Shown here: positions 25,371-34,608 of the stretch, in pieces
How the letters are laid out: every line of letters starts with the position of its first letter
How positions within the stretch are numbered: position 1 is the stretch's first letter
Assembly: GCF_042683405.1 (NCBI RefSeq)
Contig: NZ_JBHUJS010000001.1
Coordinates: forward strand, 1 to 64,000
Length of the DNA stretch: 64,000 bases
DNA from: Telluria sp042683405
GTDB lineage: Bacteria > Pseudomonadota > Gammaproteobacteria > Burkholderiales > Burkholderiaceae_D
Direction: 5' to 3'
The notes under the pieces: generated by a model
What the model saw: the letters and a program-made list of their open reading frames with translations, nothing else
What the model was told of the DNA's origin: nothing
Database searches by the model: none
Position numbers and translations under genes: made by a program

Positions 25371-27407
25371 TTACGCTTTGCTCTGTCTCGCCTCCGGCAG
25401 TAGGTGAGCCCCGCACCGCACCAAGAAGTTAACAGTATCGTCGAGTGGGCCACACGCTCGGGTGCTGTCGTTATCATCCCCACTTGGAACCCAGAGAATC
25501 ATTCCTTCGCGTGCTCTGGTCAACAATACTCGATATGTATTTTCGATAAATTGTCGCTCTATGAGCGATTGCACCCGCTTCCACGCATTGCCAGAAAGGC
25601 GCTTGAATGCCCACCTCGCGTTCGCGGTGTCCCAAAGGAAATCGCCTCCCCAGCAGATTGCTGCGAAATCAAGCTCGAGCCCTTGGCATGTGTATTCGTT
25701 AGCTGGTACTTCGAGCGCAAAAGATGAGCGGATGTCTCCTGGTTCATTCAGATACCAATGCGCGATTTCGTCACCGGCAGCAGCGTGGAGCATTGTGCCC
25801 AACCCATCAGCGCGTAGTCGACGTGCACCAGAACTCGCCACGAGACCAAACCTACGTTCACCCCGTCCGCTTGTACGCAACCACCCCTTCGCCTCGTTCA
25901 GCGACCTTGTCACCAAGATAGGATAGGGTCCCAGACGCAATGCTGACTCCCTTGCGGCAGCTTCGTCTCCAGCGAGCACGGCATTAACCCAACTACTGAC
26001 GCTAGGTGAGCGATAGCTACGTTGAGGTACCAGGAGCTGCAGTGATGGTTCTACCTGTACAACGACCTCCGCTGGCATGGGTCCCAGGGTGAACTTTCCG
26101 GCCGAGGGGCCACCCTGTACGACGTCCGGCGGTGCGTATATCTTCCAAGTTGATTTGTTCTGCTGGGCTAGCTTGCGAACAGCTTCTCCCCATCCCCAGA
26201 CGCCCTCTTCCCCTGAATTGATTTCCTGCCCGCCGCCTACCAGGCATACGCAGACGCACCAATCTTGATGTCGCTGCATTAGCTCCAGGATCAGCACTGG
26301 CTCAGAAGCTGTTCGATTAAATTTCTCCAAGCCCTGCTTTTCATCCCAGGCTCGCTGTGCCTCGTCGAACACGATGACGTGGTCATGTGGTGGAACATCG
26401 GGGCTTCCCCGAAAACCTTCTTGAAGGTAATCATTGATGTGTTGGATCCGCGCCCGCACACTCGACCGAATTTCTTGAAGTGTACGCCTCCCCCCTCTGC
26501 TTTTGATGCGTTTATCCTCGTCCCGGGCAAGTGCCTCCCGTAAAACAGCTACAAGCGGAGTGTTCCCAGAGAGGTAGACCGTATCGCCGTGCTGATCGAT
26601 TCCGAGTGCGCTATGCACAACATAAAGTCCGGCGAGGGTTTTACCAGATCCCGGCACTCCGGTCAGGAGAATAAGGTAGCGCTCCTTCTTATCTCGAGCT
26701 TCCCTGATGAGCTCCACGAGGCGGGTCGATGCGGACTGCAAATTTTCGGCGTCGGCATTGGCTATACTTCGGACATCATGCCCGGCAAAAATATTGGTAG
26801 CAGCCTCGATTACGCTGGGGACTGGACGGTAGGGTGACCGATCCCACTGTTCAGCAACGATATGCGTGTCACCCGCACCTTCGATTGAGATAAGTAGTGG
26901 AGCTAACCCGGTTTGCCCGATGCGCACAACAGGGGCAACCATCTCCGGCGTTCGCGCGACAGCTCGATACTGCGTCGACTCCACGGCGTTGGTACTCCAG
27001 AGAACAGGAATGATCCGCCTCGCATTGCTCTCTGCATGGAAATCACGAAGGTCTAGTGCGTATTCTTCGACCTGTCGCTGATCCGCGCTGTTGAATTCAG
27101 ATGAACCCACCTTGAACTCGACAACGACAATTGTTGGACCGGCCAAAATGATGGCATCGATTCGTCTACGTAAGCGATAAAGCGGATATTCCAGTAGGAT
27201 AGTCCACTCCGCAGCTTCAGGCCTGATCTTCACTAGCGCCGTTAACTGCTGTTTAAGGAGTGGCACGGACTCACGCCACGATTCAGATGCTCGCGTGTAT
27301 TGAGTCGAGAACCCATCCGAAGCATATTTGTGCTGAAGTACGCCTACTATTTCATTAACGTCTGCTTCCAGTAATCCCTCCACCTGCTGGCGATAATAAG
27401 CGGCCAT
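25371..27407 (-). CDS. PD-(D/E)XK nuclease-like / DUF2075 superfamily 1 helicase fusion
   Basis: A 678-residue protein. The N-terminal ~150 residues look like a PD-(D/E)XK nuclease core: D83 in RRRIDAIIL, E97 and K99 in VVVEFKVG, and Q112 with a nearby Tyr in RQVEEYALDL. The second part matches DUF2075-type helicases: Walker A TGVPGSGKT at 249-257, Walker B VIVFDEAQR at 344-352, GGGQEIN near 391 and an SF1 motif VI-like NTYRVLLTRAREG at 623-635. Base composition is lower in GC than the flanking gyrB. It has no obvious partner gene. A role in defence against foreign DNA is an inference from the architecture and location. Confidence 0.75.
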   Translation of the reverse strand: MAAYYRQQVEGLLEADVNEIVGVLQHKYASDGFSTQYTRASESWRESVPLLKQQLTALVKIRPEAAEWTILLEYPLYRLRRRIDAIILAGPTIVVVEFKVGSSEFNSADQRQVEEYALDLRDFHAESNARRIIPVLWSTNAVESTQYRAVARTPEMVAPVVRIGQTGLAPLLISIEGAGDTHIVAEQWDRSPYRPVPSVIEAATNIFAGHDVRSIANADAENLQSASTRLVELIREARDKKERYLILLTGVPGSGKTLAGLYVVHSALGIDQHGDTVYLSGNTPLVAVLREALARDEDKRIKSRGGRRTLQEIRSSVRARIQHINDYLQEGFRGSPDVPPHDHVIVFDEAQRAWDEKQGLEKFNRTASEPVLILELMQRHQDWCVCVCLVGGGQEINSGEEGVWGWGEAVRKLAQQNKSTWKIYAPPDVVQGGPSAGKFTLGPMPAEVVVQVEPSLQLLVPQRSYRSPSVSSWVNAVLAGDEAAARESALRLGPYPILVTRSLNEAKGWLRTSGRGERRFGLVASSGARRLRADGLGTMLHAAAGDEIAHWYLNEPGDIRSSFALEVPANEYTCQGLELDFAAICWGGDFLWDTANARWAFKRLSGNAWKRVQSLIERQFIENTYRVLLTRAREGMILWVPSGDDNDSTRACGPLDDTVNFLVRCGAHLLPEARQSKA

Positions 27408-27753
27408 CCCGACAATTCCGATAGTTATTGAACAAATCAGAATACCATGCTGAATTTACGTTGGCGGCCTTTCCTGCAGGATGTTCAATTTCGGGTCGCG
27501 GATATCGCCAGTTAAGGTTCCGGGATCGGTAAAAACCCATCGTTCTAGTCATAGTGAAAAATTCGTGCTCACTGCAGTTTCCATTCACTCAGCGATTCAA
27601 CGATCTCACCGCATGCCGCAGCCTGTACCCACGGGTAACGTCACCGAAAAAAGAATATGGGCCATCCTCTAGGCGCTCGTGTTCTCGATTTCCTTCCGCG
27701 ATTAAGAACGAGGGAATCGCTTCTAGTGACTGCGCCCCCCTGATCGGCCCTGT
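27408..27753. other. gene-free stretch between nuclease-helicase and immunity candidate
   Basis: About 345 bases of lower-GC sequence. Short open frames on both strands lack ribosome-binding sites and recognisable composition. It must contain the promoter of the nuclease-helicase gene, but I could not place one. No repeat, tRNA or attachment-site-like structure is visible. Confidence 0.45.
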
Positions 27754-28782
27754 CTAATAGCTCGGTGGACCACAATCTTCCGACCCGATCGCATCCTGCA
27801 CGCTATTCCAAGGAGGAAGTTCTGCGGGTGGAAGAGGTAGCGCCTTGTTGAGCCGCTTCAGTCGTAAATCAGGGTTGAGTTCTAAGGCCTTGTCGATCTC
27901 TTGGTACCTCTTTTCACGTTCGACGTCGGGCTTAAGACCTAACTCGCGAAGCTTACTCATCTGCTCCGCGGTGTAGCTATTCCACCGTCTTGTCCCAAAA
28001 AACAGCATCAGCGCGGTAGCCGATTCTTCGTTCCCAAAACGAACGCCATCTTGGTAAAAATTGAGCGCCTCGCGGAATTGGCCCTTTACCTTCGCCATGA
28101 CCCCCAGTGCCCTGGCTGCCGGACCATGATCTTGCTTGTAGGCGCACGTACGCAGGTAAAGCGCTTCGTCAGTCCGTGCGGCACTCTCATACGCTTCGGC
28201 GAGCGCCATCTGCGCGTCTGGGCTGCCTAGTTCGGCGGCCCTGCGGTAGTAGGCAAACGAAATAGCTTTGTCCATGACGGCGCCGCCGTAGCCATATTGA
28301 TGGGCAACGCCAAGATCGTAATAACCCCATGCCTGTCCGGCGGCGACCGCTTGACGAATGATTTGCACGGCTTTCTCGGGCTGCGGGTCGAGAACCCTAT
28401 TTGTATCGAGCGGCCCTAACCCTTCAAGATAGAAGTGCGCAAGCAGCGCACGCGCGCCCCAGTCGCCTTTCTCAGCCGCGAGCCTAACATCAGCAAGAAT
28501 ATTTAGTAGTTCCTGCCGCGTAAATTGGAACTCGACTTTGCTACGCCAGAATTTGCGGGCATTGATATAGATTCGGTACGCTTCCGGGTCTCGCTCACGC
28601 GGCATGTGATCCTTCCAGCGACCACACACCGGAGGGGGATCGGTCACCCTGAATTCATGAAGACCAGGCGGTATGGTATGCATGGCGACGTACTCCAGAT
28701 GTGATCGATATTTGAGACCGCCAGAAACAAGTGCTCCTGCGAGCACGCCCAGGGACAGCAAACGAATGGCTGCTTTGTTCAC
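27754..28782 (-). CDS. Sel1-repeat protein, candidate T6SS immunity protein (Tli5-like)
   Basis: A 342-residue protein with an N-terminal hydrophobic signal or anchor (AAIRLLSLGVLAGALVSGGL), which would place it in the periplasm. The centre holds Sel1/TPR-like helical repeats (ALLAHFYLEGLGPLD, GYYDLGVAHQYGYGG, YRRAAELGSPDAQMALAEAYES). It starts two bases after the stop codon of the phospholipase D gene. In Pseudomonas the immunity proteins of the PldB-type effector also contain Sel1-like repeats, so immunity to the adjacent phospholipase is the most likely role. This is inferred from position and architecture. Confidence 0.72.
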   Translation of the reverse strand: MNKAAIRLLSLGVLAGALVSGGLKYRSHLEYVAMHTIPPGLHEFRVTDPPPVCGRWKDHMPRERDPEAYRIYINARKFWRSKVEFQFTRQELLNILADVRLAAEKGDWGARALLAHFYLEGLGPLDTNRVLDPQPEKAVQIIRQAVAAGQAWGYYDLGVAHQYGYGGAVMDKAISFAYYRRAAELGSPDAQMALAEAYESAARTDEALYLRTCAYKQDHGPAARALGVMAKVKGQFREALNFYQDGVRFGNEESATALMLFFGTRRWNSYTAEQMSKLRELGLKPDVEREKRYQEIDKALELNPDLRLKRLNKALPLPPAELPPWNSVQDAIGSEDCGPPSY

Positions 28783-28784
28783 GG

Positions 28785-30734
28785 CTATATGAGGGGAGCG
28801 CCCGGCTTCCGGTCCACTTGGAACGCTACGATCTGGCCCAAAAGTGGCTCGTTGCTTTTCATTGCTTGCGCATTTTCGGTCATCCTATCGTTCCAGTCCT
28901 TGAAGATATTCTGCATATCCTCGAACTGTCCGGGACCGGGGTCGCCAGCGCATTGGGTGAACAAATCGCAACGGAGCTTGTACGCCACTTCCTTCGCTTG
29001 GCTGAGAATGTTCAGTTCGCTGTCGATAGCCATGCTGCGAACATTCAAGTTTGCCGAGCCAACGGTAAAGGCAGCATCGTCCACTATCGCCACCTTTGAG
29101 TGAATGTAGATTTCCTCGTACTCGGCAGGCCTGGGCTTCGGCTGGGCACAGGTCCACAATGAACCCATGACCGCCTTAATGCCAATTTTCGATAGCTGCT
29201 TGGGTGTGATCGGCGGCTCTCGTTTGCCCCGGCTCGCCTGTTCTACCGCCTCGTTGTGCTGGAACTGCATTGTGGCGCTATGTCCGAGTTGCTGTGCCAC
29301 GTCATAGGTGGCAATGTCCATCCCGTCCCGTTCGGGCGTGGATGTCAGGATGAAGACATATATCGGTTTGTTAAATCGGCCCTCGCGTAGCCGCTGCACG
29401 CAATCCTTCAGGTGCGTGGCCCAAGCGCCATACTGGATGTACTGGTTCTGGATAAAAATGTAGTGGTGCATCTGTCGCGTCAGATTCGCATAGCATTCCT
29501 TGATAGTCTTCTCGCCATGCATTGGCTGCGTCCGCAATAGTTGCGCACTATGCTGACCGCCGGGAAGAATAAAGGCTTCTGGCTTGATGGCTTTCCGACG
29601 TTTTTCAAAATCGTGATCTGGGTCGCGGTGTGTCAGCTTCTGAATCCCGCGGCTGATGTTGTGCAAGTTCCGGCCCAAGTATTTCGTGATCAGCCAATAC
29701 TTCTCGGTGAAGAAGGAACTCGGCGGCGTAGACTCGCTCCATCCCTGGCAGAAATTGTGATTCAGGTCGTAGAGCACCGGTCCGCGAACACGCGCGGACA
29801 CGTCCTGATAAGGTTTCGCCACGTACGCGTTACGCTTCAGGTTGTATTCCAACTCCCGTTTTTTAGTTTCGAGTTCTGCGTTGCTGGGGCGGTACGCTGT
29901 TCCTAAGTGGCCGCCAGCTCCGTGATTGAGGGCCGGACCTTCGTTAAATGACATCGGGTCCGCGCGATAAAAAGTTTCACGACGCGGGTCTTGGTAGATG
30001 TGGGCCGCCGTGTCCCAAAAATCGGTGATTGAATTGTGGCCCATGACGTAACCCACAGCTTTTGCCGGGAGTTCGTAGTCGATCAACAGCATCTTCTGGT
30101 GATGGGTTGGAAAACGGGCGGTTGCCTGCGCTGCCACGTTTAAAGGCACGTCTTCGCCCCCGAGCGATTTGGGGAAGAGTTCAGGCAAGATCGAGCGCAC
30201 GTGAAAGCAGATATTCTTTATTTCGCCTGAACAAATTCTTTCAAACCATTCGGCATTGTATTTTTGGTGGCCCTCCGTGTAAAAGCCAGTCGCGCTTGAG
30301 CAGCCGATCGAGGGAAAGCGGGTTCCGTAATAGCCTGGAATGTTCTTCATCAGGGTCTGGCTCACCTGGTCGTCGTACCACACGAGCAACCGGACCATTA
30401 CAGGATCCTTCTTTCTTGTGGCAATCGCCAAGAGCAGGTCGCCGTAGCGCTGTCCATCCTGCGCCGTGAACCCTCGCTTAAGCACCATGCCGGGATCAAA
30501 GCCCCAAGTGATGATGTCAACGGTGCGGGTCGCGGCCTTGATATCAGCGGCGACCCACGAGAAGACCTCCTCACCGCAGATGAGCGGCTCAATGCTGCCG
30601 CGGTGGCGCGGAGGATAGAGGCGCTTTGGGGTCTGCACCCACCACGGCAACGTGAGGCATTGGTATGGTCCAGTCGTCTTCCTGTAAGACAGCGTCTGCT
30701 TGTACAGATGCGCGTTTTCGTTCATTCCCCCCAT
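28785..30734 (-). CDS. phospholipase D-family T6SS effector (Tle5-like)
   Basis: A 649-residue protein with two HKD motifs, HHQKMLLID (H212, K214, D219) and HSKVAIVDD (H545, K547, D552), followed by GSAN in the second copy. Both are needed for the PLD active site, so it should be an active lipase of phosphatidylethanolamine or similar lipids. The N-terminal region GSIEPLICGEEVF and IDIIxWGF-like segments resemble Tle5 effectors. No signal peptide is seen, as expected for VgrG-delivered toxins. ATG 30725, three codons in, is an alternative start. It lies between vgrG and the Sel1 immunity candidate. Confidence 0.82.
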   Translation of the reverse strand: MGGMNENAHLYKQTLSYRKTTGPYQCLTLPWWVQTPKRLYPPRHRGSIEPLICGEEVFSWVAADIKAATRTVDIITWGFDPGMVLKRGFTAQDGQRYGDLLLAIATRKKDPVMVRLLVWYDDQVSQTLMKNIPGYYGTRFPSIGCSSATGFYTEGHQKYNAEWFERICSGEIKNICFHVRSILPELFPKSLGGEDVPLNVAAQATARFPTHHQKMLLIDYELPAKAVGYVMGHNSITDFWDTAAHIYQDPRRETFYRADPMSFNEGPALNHGAGGHLGTAYRPSNAELETKKRELEYNLKRNAYVAKPYQDVSARVRGPVLYDLNHNFCQGWSESTPPSSFFTEKYWLITKYLGRNLHNISRGIQKLTHRDPDHDFEKRRKAIKPEAFILPGGQHSAQLLRTQPMHGEKTIKECYANLTRQMHHYIFIQNQYIQYGAWATHLKDCVQRLREGRFNKPIYVFILTSTPERDGMDIATYDVAQQLGHSATMQFQHNEAVEQASRGKREPPITPKQLSKIGIKAVMGSLWTCAQPKPRPAEYEEIYIHSKVAIVDDAAFTVGSANLNVRSMAIDSELNILSQAKEVAYKLRCDLFTQCAGDPGPGQFEDMQNIFKDWNDRMTENAQAMKSNEPLLGQIVAFQVDRKPGAPLI

Positions 30735-30833
30735 GCCCGGCCCCGCGTAAGTTGGTTATCGAGGTGTGTAGCTGTGCTTTGCGACATCGTGAGCGAGGAA
30801 ACGAACTTCCTCTCATAAACCGTCGGATCTGAA

Positions 30834-33581
30834 TTAAGACGTCGGCGCATTTTGGCCGGCCTGAATATCGACGGAGAGATCGGAAAGAAGCCTGTCATTC
30901 TCCAGCGTGTCATGATCATCGGTGAGGCAGCCGCCCTGATTGCAATATCCATGGTGGCCCAATCCTGCACTGGCTTCGTGCCGTTCCGTTAAGTCGCCGG
31001 AATTGATAACAAAGACTTGTCCGTTGGGGAGTTCCAACTGATATTCGACTTCGGAATCGAGGTCATGTTCAAATGAGATGTTCCCGCGCTCGTCGATCTG
31101 TCCTTCTTCAACGACAGCCCCATCCCTGCAGAGCTTGAAGGGTAGACCCGCTCCAGATTTACCCATCGCGCCCGCGTGGCTACCCAGATGAAAAGCGCCC
31201 ATCCCTTTCATCGCGGTGTCCACAAGCGAGGGCATGTTAATCGCCATCTCGACGCTCTTAGGCCCCAAGAAATCGTGTGATGCGCCATGGTAGATGTGCT
31301 TCCCGGTGGTCCCATGTTCGATGCCGCCGGCGTTATATTTGGCGTAGCTACCGCCGCCGTTGATTACTATCTCTTCCTTTGCCGTTATCGTGATGCGATT
31401 TGCCGTCTGCGTTATATTGAGTTTCGCAAGCAAATTGATGCTGTCGGATAGTGCCTGTAGGTCGATATTGGCCTCAGCCGCGATCAGTTTCATGCCAGTC
31501 TTTCGAACAAATAACCTGAAAGCGTCTTTCACGCTCGCGAAGAAGCCCCCGCCGGTGGCGATGGACAGGCTTTGCCCACTCGTCAGAGCCGTGTGCTGGA
31601 GGCTCGCTAGATGTGTCGAGCCTGCCGTGTTGGAGTGGATACCCGCGGGGCTCGCCAGTACCAAGTGCGGTGCAGAGAGTTCCGCGCCAGGGCTTTCCTT
31701 ACCGCCCGCAATCTCATCAGTCTGGCGTTTGATTGCGAGGACTGCATCAGGCTGGCAGTCCTGCGCCCCGTTTTGCTGTGCCAAATCTGTGAGCGATTCG
31801 TGGCACTGCTGAGCAATGTCGAGGCGTTGAAGCGTTTCACGCATGTCCTTGATCGCCCCATTTGCCGACTGGCGCGCTTCAGTTGTGATTAGGAGGCCCT
31901 TCGCGGCGCGGGCGACGCCGTGACCATCGGTTCGAAGTTCCCATCCCTCACCGCGGCCATCCTTCCGTCCGAGATTATCCTCAACCCTGTTGATGTGGCC
32001 GAGCGACAACTGACTGTGTTGGTGATCGCTCTTGAGCTGCGCTTGAATCTGCCCTGGCGTGTCGTCCAACAACAGGTGATTGCCGCGCTTCGCTGCCTTT
32101 AACTCATTGCTGCGCAGTCCGCACAGAGCTCGTTGAGATGGCAACTGCCAGTTGGGCATGCGTTTCGTGTTCGCCAGCGCGCCAACGATGAGCGGTCGAT
32201 CGCAATTTCCCTCCAAGTACTGTACGACCACTTCGTCTCCCACACGTGGCAGAGCGATCTGACCGAACTGCGAACCAGCCCACGCGGTCATCACCCTCAC
32301 CCACGGAGAACTCGTAGGGTCAGATTTACCATCACGGTGCCAATGGAACTGCACGCGCACGCGCCCATACTCGTCGGTGTAGATCTCCTCGCCCGGCGGG
32401 CCGACCACGGTGGCCGTCTGCACGCCGTAGATCCTCGTATCGGTGCTGTTGTAGCCACGCGGCGGGCGCCAGCGCACGTTCTTGCGTACGCACCTCATCT
32501 CGTTGGTGTATTCGGAGCGCGAGGTTTCGTTGTTCTGGTAGTTGTTCGATGCGATGTGGCGAACGGATACCACCATATGCTCGCCGCCATCGCCCTCGCT
32601 AAAGAAGTGGCCGGCCAGCGTGAAGGAGCGGCCCGGCTGCAGTGCCCTGTGGTTGCCTCGCGCGGTGACGGTGATGCCGTCGACCGCCAGCTGGTCCATG
32701 CGCCGTTCGGCGAGGGCCTCGCCCGCTCCAGCGTCGCGGAAGCCGTAGGCGCCCGTGCTTTCGAATACCTCCTGGGCAGGAACGAGGCCCTGGTCAACCA
32801 CCGCACCGCCTTCAGCATTCGCAGCGCTGGCGTGCTTGAAGTCGTAGCTGCCCACTGCGGACTGCGTCGGCACCGCCACCTGCTCCGGCATCCAATGGCT
32901 GATGCCGTCGTCCTCGATCGATCCAGATTCCGCTCGGTACTCGATGGTCGCCGCGTCGCCGTCCAGCGGATTGGCATAAGTGCTGTCGTCGGATACCCAC
33001 AGCGTGTGGCCGTCGTAGCGGTGCTCGTACCAGTAGAACAAGCCGGCGTCCTCGAGCCGCCGGTGTATGTGATTGTGGTCGGTCTCGTTGTACTGCACCG
33101 CGAGCGTGATGTCCGGCAGCGGTGCGATCAGGCGGCACTGGAAGTCGCGCTGCAGGTAGTGCTCAAAGGTCTTGTCGCACAGCTCGACCAGGGTCATATT
33201 CTGGAACAGCCTGCACTCCTGGCGCAGCCGCAGGAAGGCCAGCCACGGCGACAGCACCATGCGGTAGTGCGCGAAGCCGCCGTCGGTCTTGGTAAAGCCG
33301 AACTGTGTGACGTAGCCGTTAAAGTAGCGCAGCGTGCCGTCATTGCGCACCAGCGATACCGTGACCATGCGGCCCATGACCTTGTTGATCGGGATGGAGG
33401 CATCGTCCGACAGCACTTCCACGTGGAAGGTGAAGTCGCGCGACAGCCCTTCGTCCGCGTCGATGGAGTTGACCAGCATGCGCACGTCCGGCCCGTCCTC
33501 GCGCGGGAAGTCCATGCGCAGCAGGCGTTGGCCCTGCCAGTCGCCGTACAGCAGGGCGGCGATGTCGTTAATCAGGTTCAT
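30834..33581 (-). CDS. vgrG: type VI secretion system tip protein VgrG
   Basis: A 915-residue spike protein. The N-terminal ~450 residues match the gp27/gp5-like VgrG core (LLRMDFPREDGPDVRM, FYWYEHRYDGHTLWVSDD, VTAWAGSQFGQIALPRVGDEV). A DUF2345-type beta-helix extension follows (GNHLLLDDTPGQIQAQLKSD, EEIVINGGGSY). The last ~110 residues (from about GLPFKLCRDGAVVEEGQ) form a further domain that may dock cargo. ATG 33581 has AAGGAA nine bases upstream and overlaps the end of tssG by 14 bases. The phospholipase effector gene follows after 99 bases. Confidence 0.9.
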   Translation of the reverse strand: MNLINDIAALLYGDWQGQRLLRMDFPREDGPDVRMLVNSIDADEGLSRDFTFHVEVLSDDASIPINKVMGRMVTVSLVRNDGTLRYFNGYVTQFGFTKTDGGFAHYRMVLSPWLAFLRLRQECRLFQNMTLVELCDKTFEHYLQRDFQCRLIAPLPDITLAVQYNETDHNHIHRRLEDAGLFYWYEHRYDGHTLWVSDDSTYANPLDGDAATIEYRAESGSIEDDGISHWMPEQVAVPTQSAVGSYDFKHASAANAEGGAVVDQGLVPAQEVFESTGAYGFRDAGAGEALAERRMDQLAVDGITVTARGNHRALQPGRSFTLAGHFFSEGDGGEHMVVSVRHIASNNYQNNETSRSEYTNEMRCVRKNVRWRPPRGYNSTDTRIYGVQTATVVGPPGEEIYTDEYGRVRVQFHWHRDGKSDPTSSPWVRVMTAWAGSQFGQIALPRVGDEVVVQYLEGNCDRPLIVGALANTKRMPNWQLPSQRALCGLRSNELKAAKRGNHLLLDDTPGQIQAQLKSDHQHSQLSLGHINRVEDNLGRKDGRGEGWELRTDGHGVARAAKGLLITTEARQSANGAIKDMRETLQRLDIAQQCHESLTDLAQQNGAQDCQPDAVLAIKRQTDEIAGGKESPGAELSAPHLVLASPAGIHSNTAGSTHLASLQHTALTSGQSLSIATGGGFFASVKDAFRLFVRKTGMKLIAAEANIDLQALSDSINLLAKLNITQTANRITITAKEEIVINGGGSYAKYNAGGIEHGTTGKHIYHGASHDFLGPKSVEMAINMPSLVDTAMKGMGAFHLGSHAGAMGKSGAGLPFKLCRDGAVVEEGQIDERGNISFEHDLDSEVEYQLELPNGQVFVINSGDLTERHEASAGLGHHGYCNQGGCLTDDHDTLENDRLLSDLSVDIQAGQNAPTS

Positions 33582-34608
33582 CGGTATCGGTTCCTTCCCC
33601 CGGCCGGAGGATGTAGCGCATGTCGGCGCGGTCATGCAGGGACGCGCCGGACAGCAGGTAGCTGTTGAGGCCAAGTGCGAATGTGCCGTCCAGCTTCAAC
33701 GGCTGCACCTGTTCCTTGGCGACGACGACTGTGATGTCGAACTCGGTGGTGGGCACGGCGAACAGGCCGAGCACCTTCGCCAGCGCGCGTGCTCCAAGGC
33801 CGGCGCGACTGAATTCTTCTGCCTTCTCCCGCGTTTGCGGATACAGCGTGACGGCGCAGCGGATATCGCGGCGGTGCATGTGCGATCCCAGCACGCTCGG
33901 CGTGCCGCGACCCAGGGTGCTGCTGCCCAGCCGGGCCTGGAACGCTTCGGGAACCGGGTGCAGGGTCTGGACGCCCGGCTGCACGTCTACCCGCATGTCG
34001 AAATAGCGCGACAACACCTGTTCGAGCACGACGGCGGACACTGGGCGGTGGCGCAGCAGCCCGGCGTAATAGGTCTCGAGCTTGCGCACGCATGCCGACC
34101 GATCGTCTTCACCCTGCGAGGCGGCCAGCGCCAGCAGGCGCGGGCGGAGCGCGGCGCTGTCGCAGTCCGCCGCCAGTTCGAAGCGCTGCGCTTTCCACGC
34201 TTCGTAGAACAGGCTGACCAGGCGCGATGACAGCGCATCCAGGAAGGCGCGGCGCGCCTCGCCGAGTCCTTCCCCGCCGGCGTTGTGCACGGCTTCGGTG
34301 TAGTGCAGGGGCAGGGTGCCGTGCACGCCCAACATGCCGATGAAGGTCGGCGTGATGCGCACCTGCGGGCTCTCGCCGGCGCGAATGGCTCGCGCCAACT
34401 GTTCCGCCGATAACGAATGCTGCGCTCGGTCGATGGACAGGCTTTCCACTTCACCCGGCGCAAATCCCAGCGACGTGCTGTTGGGGAACCGGATGTGGTC
34501 GCGCACCGCTGTGGCGGGGTCGGCGCCCGCTGCGGCGAGCATGCGCTCCATCTCGCGCACGACCTGGAAGAAGTCGAACCGGGCCGGTTCTTCTAGGATC
34601 TCGCTCAT
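33568..34608 (-). CDS. tssG: type VI secretion system baseplate subunit TssG
   Basis: A 346-residue baseplate protein (VasB/ImpH family) that forms the wedge with TssF, TssE and TssK. Typical segments are RFDFFQVVREMERML at the N-terminus, IRFPNSTSLGFAPGEVES and GMLGVHGTLPLHYTEAV. Its start codon overlaps the tssF stop by one base (TAATG), and its end overlaps vgrG by 14 bases, so translation of the three genes is probably coupled. Confidence 0.9.
   Translation of the reverse strand: MSEILEEPARFDFFQVVREMERMLAAAGADPATAVRDHIRFPNSTSLGFAPGEVESLSIDRAQHSLSAEQLARAIRAGESPQVRITPTFIGMLGVHGTLPLHYTEAVHNAGGEGLGEARRAFLDALSSRLVSLFYEAWKAQRFELAADCDSAALRPRLLALAASQGEDDRSACVRKLETYYAGLLRHRPVSAVVLEQVLSRYFDMRVDVQPGVQTLHPVPEAFQARLGSSTLGRGTPSVLGSHMHRRDIRCAVTLYPQTREKAEEFSRAGLGARALAKVLGLFAVPTTEFDITVVVAKEQVQPLKLDGTFALGLNSYLLSGASLHDRADMRYILRPGEGTDTDEPD

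Noticed and set aside
27355..27757. Three short open frames in the gap before the Sel1 gene
   Set aside because: No ribosome-binding sites, no recognisable motifs, and they overlap each other on both strands.
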